A stretch of DNA of 64,000 nucleotides from Favolaschia claudopus (GCA_037176885.1 JAWWNJ010000052.1:124001-188000); one strand, 5' to 3'. Positions 10,084-22,639 are shown, numbered from the stretch's first letter. Made by a program: numbers and translations. Notes: generated from the sequence alone by a model not told the origin.

Positions 10084-10409
10084 TAGAGAGGTTGCGGGAA
10101 GCGGCTGGAGCGGCTCAGGTCGCTCCATAGGCATGTGCCGCCAAGGTCGCTTTTCGGTGAGGAGCCGCTCAATTGAGTGACGTCATGTCATCCAGGTCGC
10201 TAGAAAAACTACAGTTTCACGGCAAGTTTCACCGCGCATCATCCCAGAAACAATACTGGGGACGAGGAGAAGTCCTCTCAGTCACTGTACAAAACGTTAG
10301 CCCAAAACAAATCTTATGCGTTGCACAAGAGCGAGCGACCTGGCTTTAGCCGAGCGACCCGGCTCCACATGCCTCCGGAGCGGCTGAGTCGCTCCCCACA
10401 ACCTCTCTA
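10084..10409. mobile_element. MITE of the TAGAGAGGTTG family (left copy)
   Basis: Ends TAGAGAGGTTG and CAACCTCTCTA continue inward as imperfect inverted repeats containing GGCATGTG. TA at both edges suggests a Tc1/mariner-like target. The 326-bp interior equals the two ends of the larger element at 11096-12142 joined at CTCTCAG/TCACTG, so this MITE looks like an internal-deletion derivative of that element. Confidence 0.8.
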
Positions 10410-11095
10410 ATAGATTATTTTAACGCGATCGCCTAGGCGTCGCTGTGTCCAATGTTGAAAAATCATTCGTCTTAGAAACCCCGTATCTCAATTTTGATAG
10501 GGGGACACATCCCATGGATTTCGATGTTCCAACTCTGACGGGCTGAACCGAAACCTATGCTGTGGTAGGTTATTTTGTGGAAGATATTTGTATACAAGAG
10601 GTGCAAAATGGCGTGTTTCTGGCGCCTACAACGGTATACACAAAGAAATCTCGGCCTTCGGCCAATTTGGAACTACAGTCAAAGCTGTCATAACCCATAG
10701 CTCTCATAACCGATAATCGCCCATAACCCATACTTTTGGCCCATGTCCCATGTCGGTGGAGACGGGAGAGAGAAAGAAAAAGAAAAGGAAAGAGAAAAGA
10801 GAAAAAAGGGGGAAAAAGGGAGGGATTTCATTAGTTTACCTGGCACCTGTACCGCTGCTTTCCGAGTCCAAATATCTTGTTGAACGCGGTAGAAAGACAA
10901 ATCAAGCGGTGCGACCCAAGCCTCGCCTGGTTTGATGTTGATTGATGCTATGGCCCAACTATATATATGGCCCATGTCCAACCAAAGGACTTACCTCAAA
11001 AGGAACCGATAGACAATGAAAATCAAACGTTTCATCTAATCGTTATCGAGATCAATTTTCGCTGTTCTCACTCGCTGCTACCACCAAAAACAAGT
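10410..11095. other. Intergenic with a solo pogo-type terminal repeat
   Basis: From 10674 inward the sequence reads TACAGTCAAAGCTGTCATAA followed by several ATAACCCATA motifs, like the pogo-type MITEs at 1904 and 34990. No matching opposite end is visible, so it is one end of a truncated copy. A purine-rich tract lies at 10755-10825. No gene recognised. Confidence 0.5.
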
Positions 11096-12142
11096 TGCCC
11101 TCAGCCGCTCCAGAGGCATGTGGAGCCAGGTCGCTCGGCTAAAGCCAGGTCGCTCGCTCTTGTGCAACGTATAAGATTTGTTTTGGGCTAACGTTTTGTA
11201 CAGGGATTGGCGCTAGTCACTGAGAGAGAGAGAGATGCGTGAGAAATATGATTTTTGTCTACTTTTGGGCAGATGACTCGGCTCTCGAGTCCGCAATACC
11301 TCTACAGCAAGGGAGGGCCTCGGCAGCCCAAGAACAAAGCTCTGCGCAAGCGACCAGCCAAAGGTGGGGGAGGAAGAGCGCAGAAGCCAGAGGCACTCCA
11401 CAAACAGTATGCTAGTGCCAGCCAGTCTCACGTCGCCGCGCAAACTGTGCTTGACGGGAGACAGCAGCAGTACGTGTGGGTCCGGTGCGAGGAGGCTTTG
11501 GCGCCCTCAAGGGACGGGGGAGCGAGGCTGGCAAGGATGGAGGGGGGACAGATGGAGGCACGCGTTTCGAAGAAGACCGTTTTGCAGTAGAGGGGGCAGG
11601 GGGAGCGGATGGAGGGGGGACAGATGCGGCTGCACGTCTCGAAGAAGGGTGTTTAGAAGTGGAGAGAACCAGGGGGGTGGGTGGAGGGGGGAGAGGTGGA
11701 GGCGCGCGCTTCGAGGAAGACCGCTTGGAAGCAGGGAGGGAAGGGGGAGGGGGTGGAGGGGGGAGAGGTGTGGGACGGGCTGGAATCCGGATGAAGAGAC
11801 GGGGAGGGGCAGCGGGGGCAACAGGGGGTGTGGAGGCAGGACGGGAGCGATAGACGGCAGAGGTGGAGTGGAGTTTGGAGGACAACTCACGTAGCATGGA
11901 GAGGGGGCAGTCAACATAGAGCTTCCACGCGTCTGACTTCCAGCGGCCCAGGAGCTGAGAGGACTTCTCCTCGTCCCCAGTATTGTTTCTGCGCGGTGAA
12001 ACTTGCCGTGAAGCTGCAGTTTTTCTAGCGACCTGGATGACACGACGTCACTCGATTGAGCGGCTCCTCACCGAAAAGCGACCTTGGCGGCACATGCCTA
12101 TGGAGCGACCTGAGCCGCTCCAGCCGCTTCCCGCAATTGCTA
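11096..12142. mobile_element. Larger relative of the TAGAGAGGTTG MITE carrying a gene fragment (left copy)
   Basis: Both ends match the 10084-10409 MITE over 100 bp or more (for example the AGGCATGTG segments and GTCCCCAGTATTG), but the outermost bases differ (GTTGCCC and CCCGCAATTG). Exact limits are therefore approximate. The interior holds a minus-strand gene fragment (11412-11975). It is longer than the MITE by the region deleted there. Confidence 0.65.
11412..11975 (-). pseudogene. 3' fragment of a tyrosine-recombinase-like gene (left copy)
   Basis: The minus-strand frame encodes QLLGRWKSDAWKLYVD, matching the pattern around the C-terminal box of tyrosine recombinases of basidiomycetes (G-R-W-x-S-D-A-x-x-x-Y). 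A long Pro/Ser/Arg-rich tail with repeats of the type KRSSSKRAPP follows, and the stop is at 11412. The catalytic Arg-His-Arg region upstream is missing: the frame runs into MITE terminal sequence. The assignment rests on one short motif. The open frame here is continuous; the right copy has a one-base change in a G/C run. Confidence 0.45.
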
Positions 12143-15086
12143 TCGTTCCCAATTTTGGATGGTTCGGCATCTGCCGGTGGTCCATATATAGCAATTGCGT
12201 GACGCCGTCACAGATATCACACCGTGTGACCGTATGCAGAAATGCATATTGCTCAAAATGCATAGGGCTAAAGTGTCCACGGACGTTATTCATTATGAGC
12301 TATCCCATCAGGAAAAAGCGATCACTCCGTAGCCAAGCCCGACGATCCGTAACCTCCATTGCCGAGCGCGCGGATCTATTTTTTCTGTAGCTCAACGTAG
12401 CTGGCCGTGGGGGGCAATAGAGCACAATAGAAACAATGTACTCAAGGCAGAGCATACATGTATTGTGTTCACCCTGTACTGCTTGTTTCCGTTCATTGCT
12501 TCGGAATGGAGACCTAAAGGCTCAAAGCAATTTTCGGACCTGAGTTGAAATCAATCCTGCTCCTTCGGCACCCTTAATTTCGGTCCGGAATGCACCCAGA
12601 CTCAGGGTGAGGGACACGAGCTCGAAGTCCGCACGCACGTGGGAGACGCGACGTGCCTGTTGACTGATTGATGAGCATCAAAACAGTGACGACTAGTGAC
12701 GATGTTGTTGGTTTCCATGTGTGACAATGTGACTCACACTCTTTGCTTCCTTCCCCCATCTTCCTCGCCTCCCCCACGGTTTTTCCCCTCGAAAGCACAA
12801 CGGACGTGCGTTATACACTTCAAAGATTCTTTGAAAGTTAATATGCCATAGATGTAACTCTTCCTGCAATCGTAGGGCCTATTTTGACTCGAAAATACAG
12901 GGCCCAAAATTTGTGGCTACTACTGAGCTACCGGATATTTTCGAGATTTATCGGGGGACCCTGTTCCTACTGTGTTGGACGGAGGAACTACCGGCCTCAC
13001 AGATCCAGTCATTCCCTGTGCTTTCCAATCCGAAACGCGAGAGGTCATTAACTATGCAAACAGCTGTAAATAAACACTTCAAATCAGCCCAAATTTGTCC
13101 GATCCGCCGGTAGTGACCTCTTAATTACACCACGAAAGATGATGTGATAGGTATATAAGAACCTCCTCACGATAGAGGATAACTTGAACATTAGAATGAG
13201 AATGACCGTATGCTCAGAATATCAAATCATTATACCTGTTCTCGGAACACACGCCGGTCTATGAATGTTGCGTCAAATTGAGAGCGGAATGGGGTATACG
13301 GCGGTGGAGGAGACGTTAACGGCTTTCTGAGTCTTGAAGGTTCATCCACAGATACTTGGAGGAAGTGGACGCGTCGCGAAGAATTTGGGTGCCAACCACC
13401 TGCTTCGTTGTCAAAGAAGGGTCTAAGCAGCAGTAGTTGGCAATATACCGTTATCTAAGGATGTTCCTGCCATTACTTAGTAATGGATGGCTTTGGAAGG
13501 ACCACCTCCCAAAGTGTCCTGAGGACATGGCTGTCAGATATATATACGGTTGCGGGCCTTATCGACACCCGCGGGCCTTTAACTGCTTTTGAAACAAAAA
13601 AAGAAAAAAAAAATTACGTGATGTGCAGCGACAGCCTCGATTATCTGATCAAGTTCTGATCACCTATGAAATGTCGATTTGTAAATGAAACTCCAGACCG
13701 CGGTGCCAACAGGTCAACAACAGAATTATCCATGAAGTTTTGAGCGTATCCTTCAAAATTTTAAACATACATACCCTTCAAAATTTCAAACCTAATACCC
13801 TTCAAAAATTTTCAACCCCCTGGACCACTCTCAAAACTCTATACGGGTGTTGAGATCTGAGATCTTGAACCCCGGTGTTCGTTTTGTAAATGTTTCCGCA
13901 CTTTTCTATACAAAAACCCAATTTGCCACTGAGACTGGGGGGCATAGGTCAATGTTTTTCGACTTTGAAAGTTCATGAGCGTTAGACGCTCTTCATTCAT
14001 ATGCGAATGGATTGCCTTTGACTTTGTTTCAAGGGATGAACTCAAGATCGAGTTGTTACATGGTCAGTGATCGAGCTCCCTACTGCGAGGTAGAGCTCCT
14101 GCCGGAAAATTACCCCCAAAATTTTTCACAAGAACAACGTCGACATTTTTTCTGGGGACACCTGTACATTCGGGCGTAGCAGATTGGGGGGCCATTGTTC
14201 GCCTAATCTTTGTCCTCTCCTGGTTGTCACATGTTGTGCTTCACGTCTTCAGTTAGTTTGGTGATTCTTTGCCGCACATTCAATGAGTCCTCTGTCATGA
14301 GCTGCACGGCAAAGAAGCGGGGGGCTGTGTAGGGGTATATGTATAGTGAGAGTTAGCTGTGTCTGACTCTCCTACTTTACCCACATTCCCCTTAGAGCTT
14401 GGCTCAGGATATCGAGGGTTTCATCATCATCATAGAGATGAAGACAACGACTTCCGATGTGAATCCACCCACTGAATGGTTGTGGATTCAGCATATATCT
14501 CTGTTGATGCGTGAACACAGACAACGTCTGCCCTCATCCCCTGCATGCGGATCTAGACTCATGTCTCAGATCTGCGGATACCCTCAGCCATGCTACAGTG
14601 ACTTGGAATTGGAGGTGCAAGAAGGGAAAGCTGATGGAGCTTTGCTCTAGAGCTTTACCTGCTGCGTGGCAAGCTGATAAGCTTTCGCCACTCATCTTTG
14701 GCAAATCCATTTGCAATGAAACGTCAAGTTGAAATTTTGGGCCAAATTTTTTTTTCCAGCAGCTGAACATTTGAAGAGTTCACCAAATGTTCAGGATCGA
14801 CTTATCGGGCATGTTCACTGAACATGCGGGGGGCTCTGTGATAATGGAGGAATATCCCTTTAGCATGTCCATCAAACATTCCCGATTAGGTAGCAATCCG
14901 CGGGTCACATAGCCACAATGATGTATTAGATAATCATTGAATATCTTACCCTTGCCCACCATGCTTTCTTAGAGATAAAAGAACGCGTCGGGCGCCGAAG
15001 ACCAACAACCATCACAACGGCTGGGCACCCGTATAACTGCCCTCCTGCTCCGGATTACTAGCTGTATAACAAGAGCCCTGCCTAGG
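12143..15086. other. No gene recognised; short repeats only (left copy)
   Basis: Only short incoherent open frames. Visible structure: a triple tandem of ATACCCTTCAAAATTT at about 13748-13818; an A-rich tract at 13597-13612; and interlocked inverted repeats of GAACATTTG and ATGTTCA type at 14762-14830. The last 100 bp may already belong to the Gypsy element, but no LTR pair can be shown. Confidence 0.4.
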
Positions 15087-17653
15087 GTGACAAGGCTCCT
15101 GCGGAAGGGTCACAGCGCCTGGTTAGCGCCCGATAACCGCCAAACCAGTAACCGAGTCTTCAGAAGGACGAGAAGCCCCCGAACCGAAGCACGTAGGCTT
15201 CACACTCCCAAGAGCTTCGGTCTTCGGCAGTTGAAGGCCGAGGACATCTCCGAGGAGGAGTGGGTTCACCTCCGTAAATTGAAGGAGGATTTTTGAAGAG
15301 GCGCTCGGCCGAGGCCAGGCCGGCGCCTGCAGTTGTGAAGGAGGCTCCCTTCAAACTCGATACAAAGTATGGACAATATACGATTTTAGACTCCGATGCA
15401 AATTATATAGAAAAAGCTAGTTTACCGGTTATAAACGAAACGGTAGTTAGTGTTGAAAACCCACAGAAAATACGCATTTTGGAGAATATTAATCGTAAAC
15501 GTCATATTAAGAATCGTAGGATGGATGAAGCGAACAAGCGCTGGAGCGCTTTTAAAAAGGCCCCTGGAACCAAAACCAGTGATAAAAACGCGGATGAAAC
15601 CAAAAAGGGAGTCGAAGCCGACTCGATGGCTCAACCCTCAACAAAGGAGGGTGAAGCGCCAAAGGAGCAGCACACGAGGGTGTTACTCGGCCTCAAGCGG
15701 AAGGAGGCGGCACGCTGGAGCGCGCGGAAGGCCATGGGAATCTCTGAGGGCCGGTTGCAGGAGGAACTGCGGGAGTTCCAAAAGCAACGGGTGCACCATG
15801 AGATGCTGGTACCCATCAGCCTAGAAGCCCTGGACACCGGGAAAAGGCGATCAATTCGCGCTCTTCTGGACAACGGATGCACAGCAACCTGCATAGACCG
15901 GGACTATGCAAAAGCTGAGGGCTATGAAATGAAGGAGCTTGATGCTCATATTATTGCACGCAACGCGGACGGGACCGAGAATTCAAAAGGAAAGATCACT
16001 CATTACGTAGAGTTGATCATGACTGTCGGTTCCCATGCTGAGCGACAGAGATTCCTCGTAACGGGACTTGGCAAGGCCCGCGTACATATTCATCGGGTAT
16101 GATTGGTTATTTAAACACAACCCTGAGGTCGACTGGCGCGACCAACGGATAACCTTCAGCCGATGCCCAGAGGAGTGCAATATGAAGGGCACGGAGAGCC
16201 GAACCGGAGTCGGCAAGGAGGAGGCTGTGGAAGAGGGCGAGTCAATATTGTTGATTGACTTTGCCGAAGCAATTGATCTGCGTGCACAAGGTCGGCACAG
16301 CAGATGGCGGAGGAAGCACTGGCGCAAAAGGAGCGGATGACCGAAGACAAGATTCCTGAGCAATACAGGGAGTTTGTCAAGGTGTTTGCAAAGGAGTCCT
16401 TCGATTCTCTGCCGGAACGGAGACCGTGGGACCACGCAATCGAGCTTAAGCCGGGGGCAAAAGCTGTTGATTGCAAAATATATCCTTTGTCGCTGAGCGA
16501 GTTGAATGATTTTCTGGAGGAAAATCTGAAAAGCGGCCGGATCCAACCCTCGAAATCGCCGATGGCGTCGGCGTTCTTCTTCGTCAAAAAGAAGGACGGA
16601 TCCCTTCGACCGGTACAGGACTACCGTAAGTTGAACGAGATGACCGTCAAAAACCGGTATCCTCTCCCACTGATATCGGAGCTACTCAATAAGCTCCGAG
16701 GGGCAAAGATATTCTCTAAGCTAGACATACGCTGGGGATATAACAATGTCCGCATCAGAGAGGGTGACGAGTGGAAAGCGGCATTCCGCACCAACCGAGG
16801 GCTATTTGAGCCGCTCGTGATGTTCTTCGGGCTGACTAACTCACCCGCCACGTTCCAAACCATGATGAACGACATCCTTAGAGATCTCATCAATGAGGGT
16901 CATGTGGTAGTCTACCTCGATGATATTTTAATTTTCACCGATACTCTAGAGGAGCACCGCATAATCACAAAAAGAGTACTGGAAACTCTCCAAAAACATA
17001 AATTATATTTAAAACCAGAAAAATGCGATTTTAAAAAAACAGAGATAGAGTACCTCGGTGTGATTATTTCCCACAATTCCATGCGGATGGATCCAGCGGG
17101 ATCATGGAGTGGCCAGAACCAAAGAACGTGAAACAGGTTCAAGCATTCTTGGGATTTGTGAACTTCTACCGCCGGTTTGTGCGCGCCTTCAGCGAAGCCG
17201 CCAAACCGTTAACTAAGTTAACCGGAAAGGGAGGATGGTCCTGGGGACCGGAGCAGAAGGCGGCCTTCGAGGCGCTGAAGGACCGTATTGCAGATGACGT
17301 GGTGTTGGCGTTGCCAACGGACGATGGGAAATTCCGTCTAAAGGCAGACGCGTCAGACGGAGCGACGGGTGCCGTCCTCAGTCAGGAGCAGGAGGGTGTG
17401 TGGAGATCTGTGGCGTTTCAGTCGCATGGACTAAACGAGACCGAGCGGAATTACGAGATCTATGACAAAGAGATGCTCGCAATAATGCTCGCGTTGGAAG
17501 AGTACATACCGACAGCTCTTAATGGGCGCTCGGGAAACATTTGAGATTCTGACGGATCACCAGAACCTCCAATACTTCCGTAAGCCACAGAAGCTGAACA
17601 GACGGCAGGCGCGATGGATAGTGGAGCTATCCGAGTATGACTTCACGCTCTTG
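15087..17653 (+). pseudogene. Ty3/Gypsy retrotransposon gag-pol relic (left copy)
   Basis: In order: a basic N-terminal region; a retropepsin-like site (ALLDNGCTATCID, ~15868-15900; an Asn-Gly where the canonical site has Ser/Thr-Gly); reverse transcriptase with NRYPLPLISELL and the catalytic YLDDILIF (16912-16935); and RNase H starting around FRLKADASDGATGAV (17335). Frame changes near 16075, 16300, 17100 and 17520 are shared by both arms, so it was already dead before the arms separated. It stops after YDFTLL at ~17653, where a LINE begins in the opposite direction; integrase and 3' LTR are absent. Confidence 0.88.
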
Positions 17654-19885
17654 TCTCACGCCGCGCGTTGCTCGAAAGGGAGTACTTATTTCCCCATTAA
17701 TCACAACTGAAGTCTCAGCGTCGCGATATAGGTGCTGTACGGTGCGTATAAAATGTTCCGGTAGACCGTTATGTCTCATAACTTGCCACAGGTATCGGTG
17801 GGAGGTCTTATCATATGCTTTCTCCTGATCGAGAGCGAGGATGACTCCATTTTGCAGTTCTTCTTCGGTGTATTCCACCATCTCAGTCGTCAGGAAGATC
17901 TGGTCGGCGATCTTTCGCCCTTTCATAAATCCGGCTTGGTTGACATGTATCAAGGACGGCGCGACCTCGGCCAGTCTAAAGGTGAGTGCTTTTGTCATAA
18001 TTTTGTAGTCCGTGTTGAGGACCGTTATTGGCCGATAGTTTGCTATGTCCGTGATATCCTTTTCCTTGAAGATAGGGCACATCCATCCTTTGGTGAAATG
18101 CGTACCCGGCGTGACTCCTTTCTCCTCTATGGAGTTGAAAACTTCGCAGAGTAACTTGATCACATCGAATTTTACCGGGACCGTCGTGGGGACTCCCGGA
18201 TTCCTCGTTTGTGCATTTTCCGCCCTCTGGGCTTTGAGGAAAAGTTCATGGAGTTCAATCCAGAATTCCGTTGGAATCCCGTCGACACCAGGCGCCTTGC
18301 GTTTGGCGGAGGCCTTTAGGGAGCGGATAATCTCGGCTTGTTCGATTCTCTTGCCCAGGGTAGCCATATTCTCCGTTGGTAATCTATCTACAGAGGCTAG
18401 GACTTCTTCTATGTGTGTGTCCTTCAGGGGTAAGTTTTCCTCCGTGGGATCAACTTGGAGATCGTTATGATAATTTCTTGCCAGTTCAGCCATCTCGTCG
18501 GAGCGTTTACAATGCTTCGGGGGAGTTATGTCGGTCCTCTGGAGCACGTACATTGTGTCGCGAGGTTTGGTGTCTTTATTTACTCGCACCGAAAATTGGT
18601 TGATCTCAGTAATGTAACGGATCTTTGTCGCCATTCGGTTGCGTTTCCGTAGAGTATGCACAATGCCGTTAATTTCTTTCTGTATGCGCGCTGCCTCTTT
18701 CGCTCGCGCTTTCTGATCCACCGTAGCATTCGCCGCTCCGACTGTTGGGGTGTTCAGTACCTTTTTTTGGTCTGCCTCTAACTTGATTTTTTTCTGTTTC
18801 AGTGCCCCAATAGCCTCCTTAGCTCTGTCTCTCGCAAAACTTAGTATTTTTGACTTGTATTCGCTGTGGAGCACTTGTACATCGGCACTCTCTTCCTGTA
18901 TTTTCCTCCCCTCCGATACTGCGTATTCGAGGAGTTTTTTGTCTTTCATCAAGAACAAAGGGATTGCGTACCGGCCTGTCCCTACGTATGGCGCTCCGAG
19001 AGCGTGGATGGGTACAGAGACCATCTTATGGTCCGTGAGTGGGCCAGGTGCGTTTGAGATTTCCCAGCTTCGGCAGACTTTGAAGAGATCTGTCGAAACG
19101 TGGACCCGGTCAATTCTTGAGTGCGAGCCGGAGTTATGAGTAAATGTATATTCGCATTCATCTGGGTTCACTTGTCGCCACCCATCTTTCATGCCTAAAA
19201 TGTATTTGAAGGACGCAAGGGCGCTCACTGCTTCTGCATCGTCCATATGATGGGGGAAGCGGTCTATCACGTCTTCAACTATATTCATATCTCCCAGAAA
19301 TATATCGGGGACTGGCAGATTTGTCGTCACAAAGAGGTTATACAGTTCTTGCCAGAATTCCTTATTCTTTGCCATTGAATCCGCCGGCGCATAAATCGCT
19401 AAGACGGTGAGAACACGTTTACCATGCCATGGGAGTCTCGCGAGCAGGGCCCTGCCTTTAATGAGTTCCCAAGTTTCAACTCCATCGATGTTGGTAAAGT
19501 CTTTATTTAATACAATCGTGATTCCACCGGAATTTGGGTGGTCCGGATCTATAGAGGTGAATAGTTTCAATCTTTTACAGGCTAAATCGGCTTCTACCTC
19601 GGCCGCCTGCTCTGAGGAGAGGTGGGATTCCCCCACAGCTAGCACTCCTATCCGTTCGTCATACATTATTCTGCTTACCTCCGGCCATTTGCTGGTTCCA
19701 TCTTGTGAATATACTCGTCCTTTAATATTTAGGGCAGCAAGTTTGAGTTGAGCCCGAGTATTCCTTGCTATTCGGTTTTTTGATTCTTGTTGAGCTCGAC
19801 GTTTCCGATTCAGAAATGACGCACAAAATAATGAAAATGTAAAAGAATTATTTACTTCATTTGCTACCTGCTGTTGTAATGGCAC
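17651..19885 (-). pseudogene. Non-LTR retrotransposon (LINE) ORF, 3'-truncated (left copy)
   Basis: A frame open for about 745 codons. Residues ~45-290 form an apurinic-type endonuclease (LAALNIKGR, YAPAD, LGDMNIVEDVIDRFP, SRIDRVHVS, DHKMV). After a coiled spacer comes reverse transcriptase with KAPGVDGIPTEFW, NYRPITVLNTDYK and motif A LDQEKAYDK. The sequence ends at GVRQ, normally followed by GDP, so the catalytic ADD box and everything after it are lost. The break coincides with the end of the Gypsy relic. It differs from the right copy at a few residues (D/E and F/S in the RT). Probably a Tad-like clade, by host group rather than proof. Confidence 0.88.
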
Positions 19886-19974
19886 TGTGGTACTGTTTCA
19901 TTTTTGTAATGGATGTAATGGACTTGTGTTAATGCTGTTCAATTTTCAATTCAATTTTAAAGGGTGACTAAGTT

Positions 19975-20044
19975 GTTAGTAGCTGGAGTCGAACCGACGT
20001 GGAGAATCACTAATTTGAGGGCCTTACCACTGCCCCACGCGCGC
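19975..20044 (-). other. tRNA-like sequence upstream of the LINE (left copy)
   Basis: On the minus strand GGGGCAGTGGTAAGGCC (A-box-like) and GTCGGTTCGACTCCAGC (T-arm/B-box) are 37 nt apart. The acceptor ends do not pair. It lies 90 bp upstream of the LINE start codon in the same orientation, so it may be the LINE insertion target or part of its 5' region. Confidence 0.5.
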
Positions 20045-21923
20045 ATTAAATAGTTGTGGAACGAACTCCAACATATTGGGTTGGCTCCACAGCCAAGCAT
20101 TGCCAAACAAATGACACTCGCCTTGGTCGTCATGACCTCCTCGTCTCTCCAACGTCTCTCTCACTTCCATGGCACCCCCGCGTCCATTCGCACGTTGCCC
20201 CTCTTCATGAACCACCCATGTCTGCGACTCTGAACCGGAAAATCCGGGTCCCTTTCCAACTTGAAGCACTCGCCTGTCGCATCACCTCCAAAAAATTCGT
20301 GTCCGCGCAATGTCTGCCCGCCTCTAACCGCGTTGATCCCAACTCAGACCAAGGGGACCGTTACCAGGCGAAGTGCAGTCTCGGATGACTATAAGGAGGG
20401 CAAGGAAGAGGTTTTACTGGGCTCCTGGACTACATTTAGGTGCGTCGATACACTGCTCTTCCTACTTTTTGCTTGCTGATCCATTAGATTACACTTGCGC
20501 GCGCACGCCGTCCAATGTGCTGCCCACCCTGCAACCCCCCCTAACAGAAACTGCGCTAGCATATGCATGATGCATGAGTTGGGAGTGATGTCCCCGTTGA
20601 TTGACTCGACGAGATTGAGCCCCGAATGCATCGCAGCTACTTTGGAGAGGGAGGAAATGACCAAGGAGGTAGACGGAAATTACCACCAGCTTTTTGGCAA
20701 CTGCCTTCGCCAAATCAAACAGTGGAACCATCGTCGGCGCCGGCCCCTCGAAGCAACAAGGCACTGAAGAAATGAGTGTAGCAGTATCTTTGAAATATAT
20801 TTGTTTTTCCTTCCTCGTCCTCCCAAATTTTGCCGAGTTCCTGCCCGTACCATCTCGATGTTATTGCAAGCTGGCGAAGATCAGTAGCGCTGAAGATTTC
20901 GCCACGGCAAAAATTTGCAAGGTATTTATAACATTGACTGGTTACTGCGGCGAAGCGTTGTCTTCACGCTAGTCTCGCTACTCAGACCTTCTGCCGAGTC
21001 GATGAGAAGATAGTCGTTCTCAAGGATCTATAGACGCTCGCTTACATTCTGATCCTCATTCTCGTCCCCACCACTGCCCTCGCCATTCACTGCAATTACT
21101 CGAATGAATATAAAGCACCGCAAGCAACGTCCGATTTCTGAACGGAAGGAGTCGGCTTTTTGGAAGCAGTGAAACATTCAGTCAAAGCTTGCAGGTAGGG
21201 CATCCAAATGTCGATTACAAGTTCACCAAATTACTTATGTTCGCGGAACACCCCATCGTACCCTATAGTGTCCTGATAGCGTCCTGATAGCATCCCGATC
21301 GGGCACTGTCGGGCGGTTATCGGGCAATATAGGACGGCTATTGTGCTTATTGCGCCCCAGGCCCGATAACAAGATAAATAAATTTGCGACAAACTAAGTG
21401 CACATTCTCAAGGTTGATAGAAAGGTCAGTGAAAGAAGATTGAAGCATGGTTAGCGAGAAACAATCTAGCACTTTGAACGAATGTAGAGGAGGTGTAGAG
21501 ACCGAAAATGTACAAAATAAAGTGGGATTTGGAACACAAAGAATGCGAGCCTCTCCTGAACATAGGCGCGAAGGCCAACCCGACAAAGGTACTCAAGATG
21601 TCAACCCTGTTGAAGTCTGAATTCGAGGGACTGGAGATCGTGAAGCGTTGCCAGAGTGGGCATAGAAAATTCCGCGAGTACACACTGCAATCAGATGTAC
21701 AGACCAGAAGTGTTTGGCGTCCGAAACAATAAGCATGTAGATTTCGAAGTCGGAGGATTAACCGTCTCGACCTGATACGCTCCTATGCTGATGTGAAGCG
21801 AGATTCCGCAGAATGGGCAATGAAGATGGAAAATTCCAGTTTTGCATAGAGCTACGGATTTGGGAATGGTTTGGTTTGGAAGATTTACGCATAGTGTTTG
21901 CACACAATATACAGTCCATAATG
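20045..21923. other. Unresolved region, weak coding potential (left copy)
   Basis: Overlapping 70-110 codon frames on both strands without recognisable domains. Two are altered between arms by single-base homopolymer differences (near 20174 and 20915). A 74-codon plus-strand frame (21508-21732) is unknown. A short GC-rich dyad based on CGGGCGGTTATCGGGC lies at 21295-21370. Confidence 0.3.
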
Positions 21924-22623
21924 CCCTAGATAGCAGGTCCCCTACAAATGATTAATGGCTAGATGATAGGGTTCCCTATCGCAAAAATCGAAATGGGGTT
22001 ATATCAGGTTATAACCAGTTATAAGTCTATAATCTGGGCGGTGGGGTATAAAGCTAAGATAGCATTATAAGGACTTACAGCCTTATAGCATTATAGTCAA
22101 TTATAAAGGTGAGGGCGAGGGCATTGAAAAAACTCTTTTCTGTCAACCCCGCCGCATCCCGACACTCACGCTACCGCGGGGGCGTGAAGCGGTGTGAGGC
22201 GGTTGCACGCGGGGGGATTTGAACTGCCGACCGTCTCATGCGCAGTGAAAGCATACACCATTACCCCTCCACCAAGGAGCCATTGGAGAAAAGGTTAGTC
22301 TGAGCCATATATGCCGTTACTATACATGATGTCATTTTATTTGCCTTGAGGCTCCACACACCAACCACGCACGGCTCAAAATCAAATCTTTTGTTCGTAA
22401 TCTGTACGATGAGGGAGGTAGGTAGTCTGGATTGCAGAATGGATCCAGAGCCATTAGGATGCGCCTGAGGTATAAGCTGTTATCAGCTGGGTTATAACCT
22501 CACTATAACCTTGCTATAACCGGTTATATCGGCTGTCAGTGGTTATAATCTCTTATCTCTAACTTTCGATTTTTGCGACACCCGAAATCCGCCGGATTCA
22601 CAGCTGAGGCCTAGTGTCTAGGG
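21924..22623. mobile_element. Putative non-autonomous element with a tRNA-like core (left copy)
   Basis: Edges CCCTAGA and TCTAGGG are inverted. Subterminal segments CCCTATCGCAAAAATCGAAA (21973) and TTTCGATTTTTGCGACACCC (22564) are also inverted. Palindromic TTATAACC/GGTTATAA motifs are repeated at both ends. A tRNA-like segment is in the middle. No ORF. Target duplication is unclear. Confidence 0.55.
22202..22282 (-). other. tRNA-Glu-like sequence (left copy)
   Basis: On the minus strand GGAGGGGTAATGGTGTATGC is followed by CTTTCAC, which resembles a Glu anticodon loop with TTC, then a B-box GCAGTTCAAATCC. The T-stem and acceptor do not pair fully, so a pseudo-tRNA or SINE head is more likely than a working tRNA. 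Confidence 0.45.
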
Positions 22624-22639
22624 TGACAATATTTTTTTC

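Noticed and set aside
11364..11894. Gly/Arg-rich 176-codon frame opposite the recombinase fragment
   Set aside because: It is the complement of the Pro/Ser/Arg-rich tail; composition is forced by the repeat on the other strand.
18045..18470. Open frames of 60-140 codons on the strand opposite the LINE, and their right-arm mirrors
   Set aside because: They are antisense shadows of the endonuclease/RT coding sequence, with no domain of their own.
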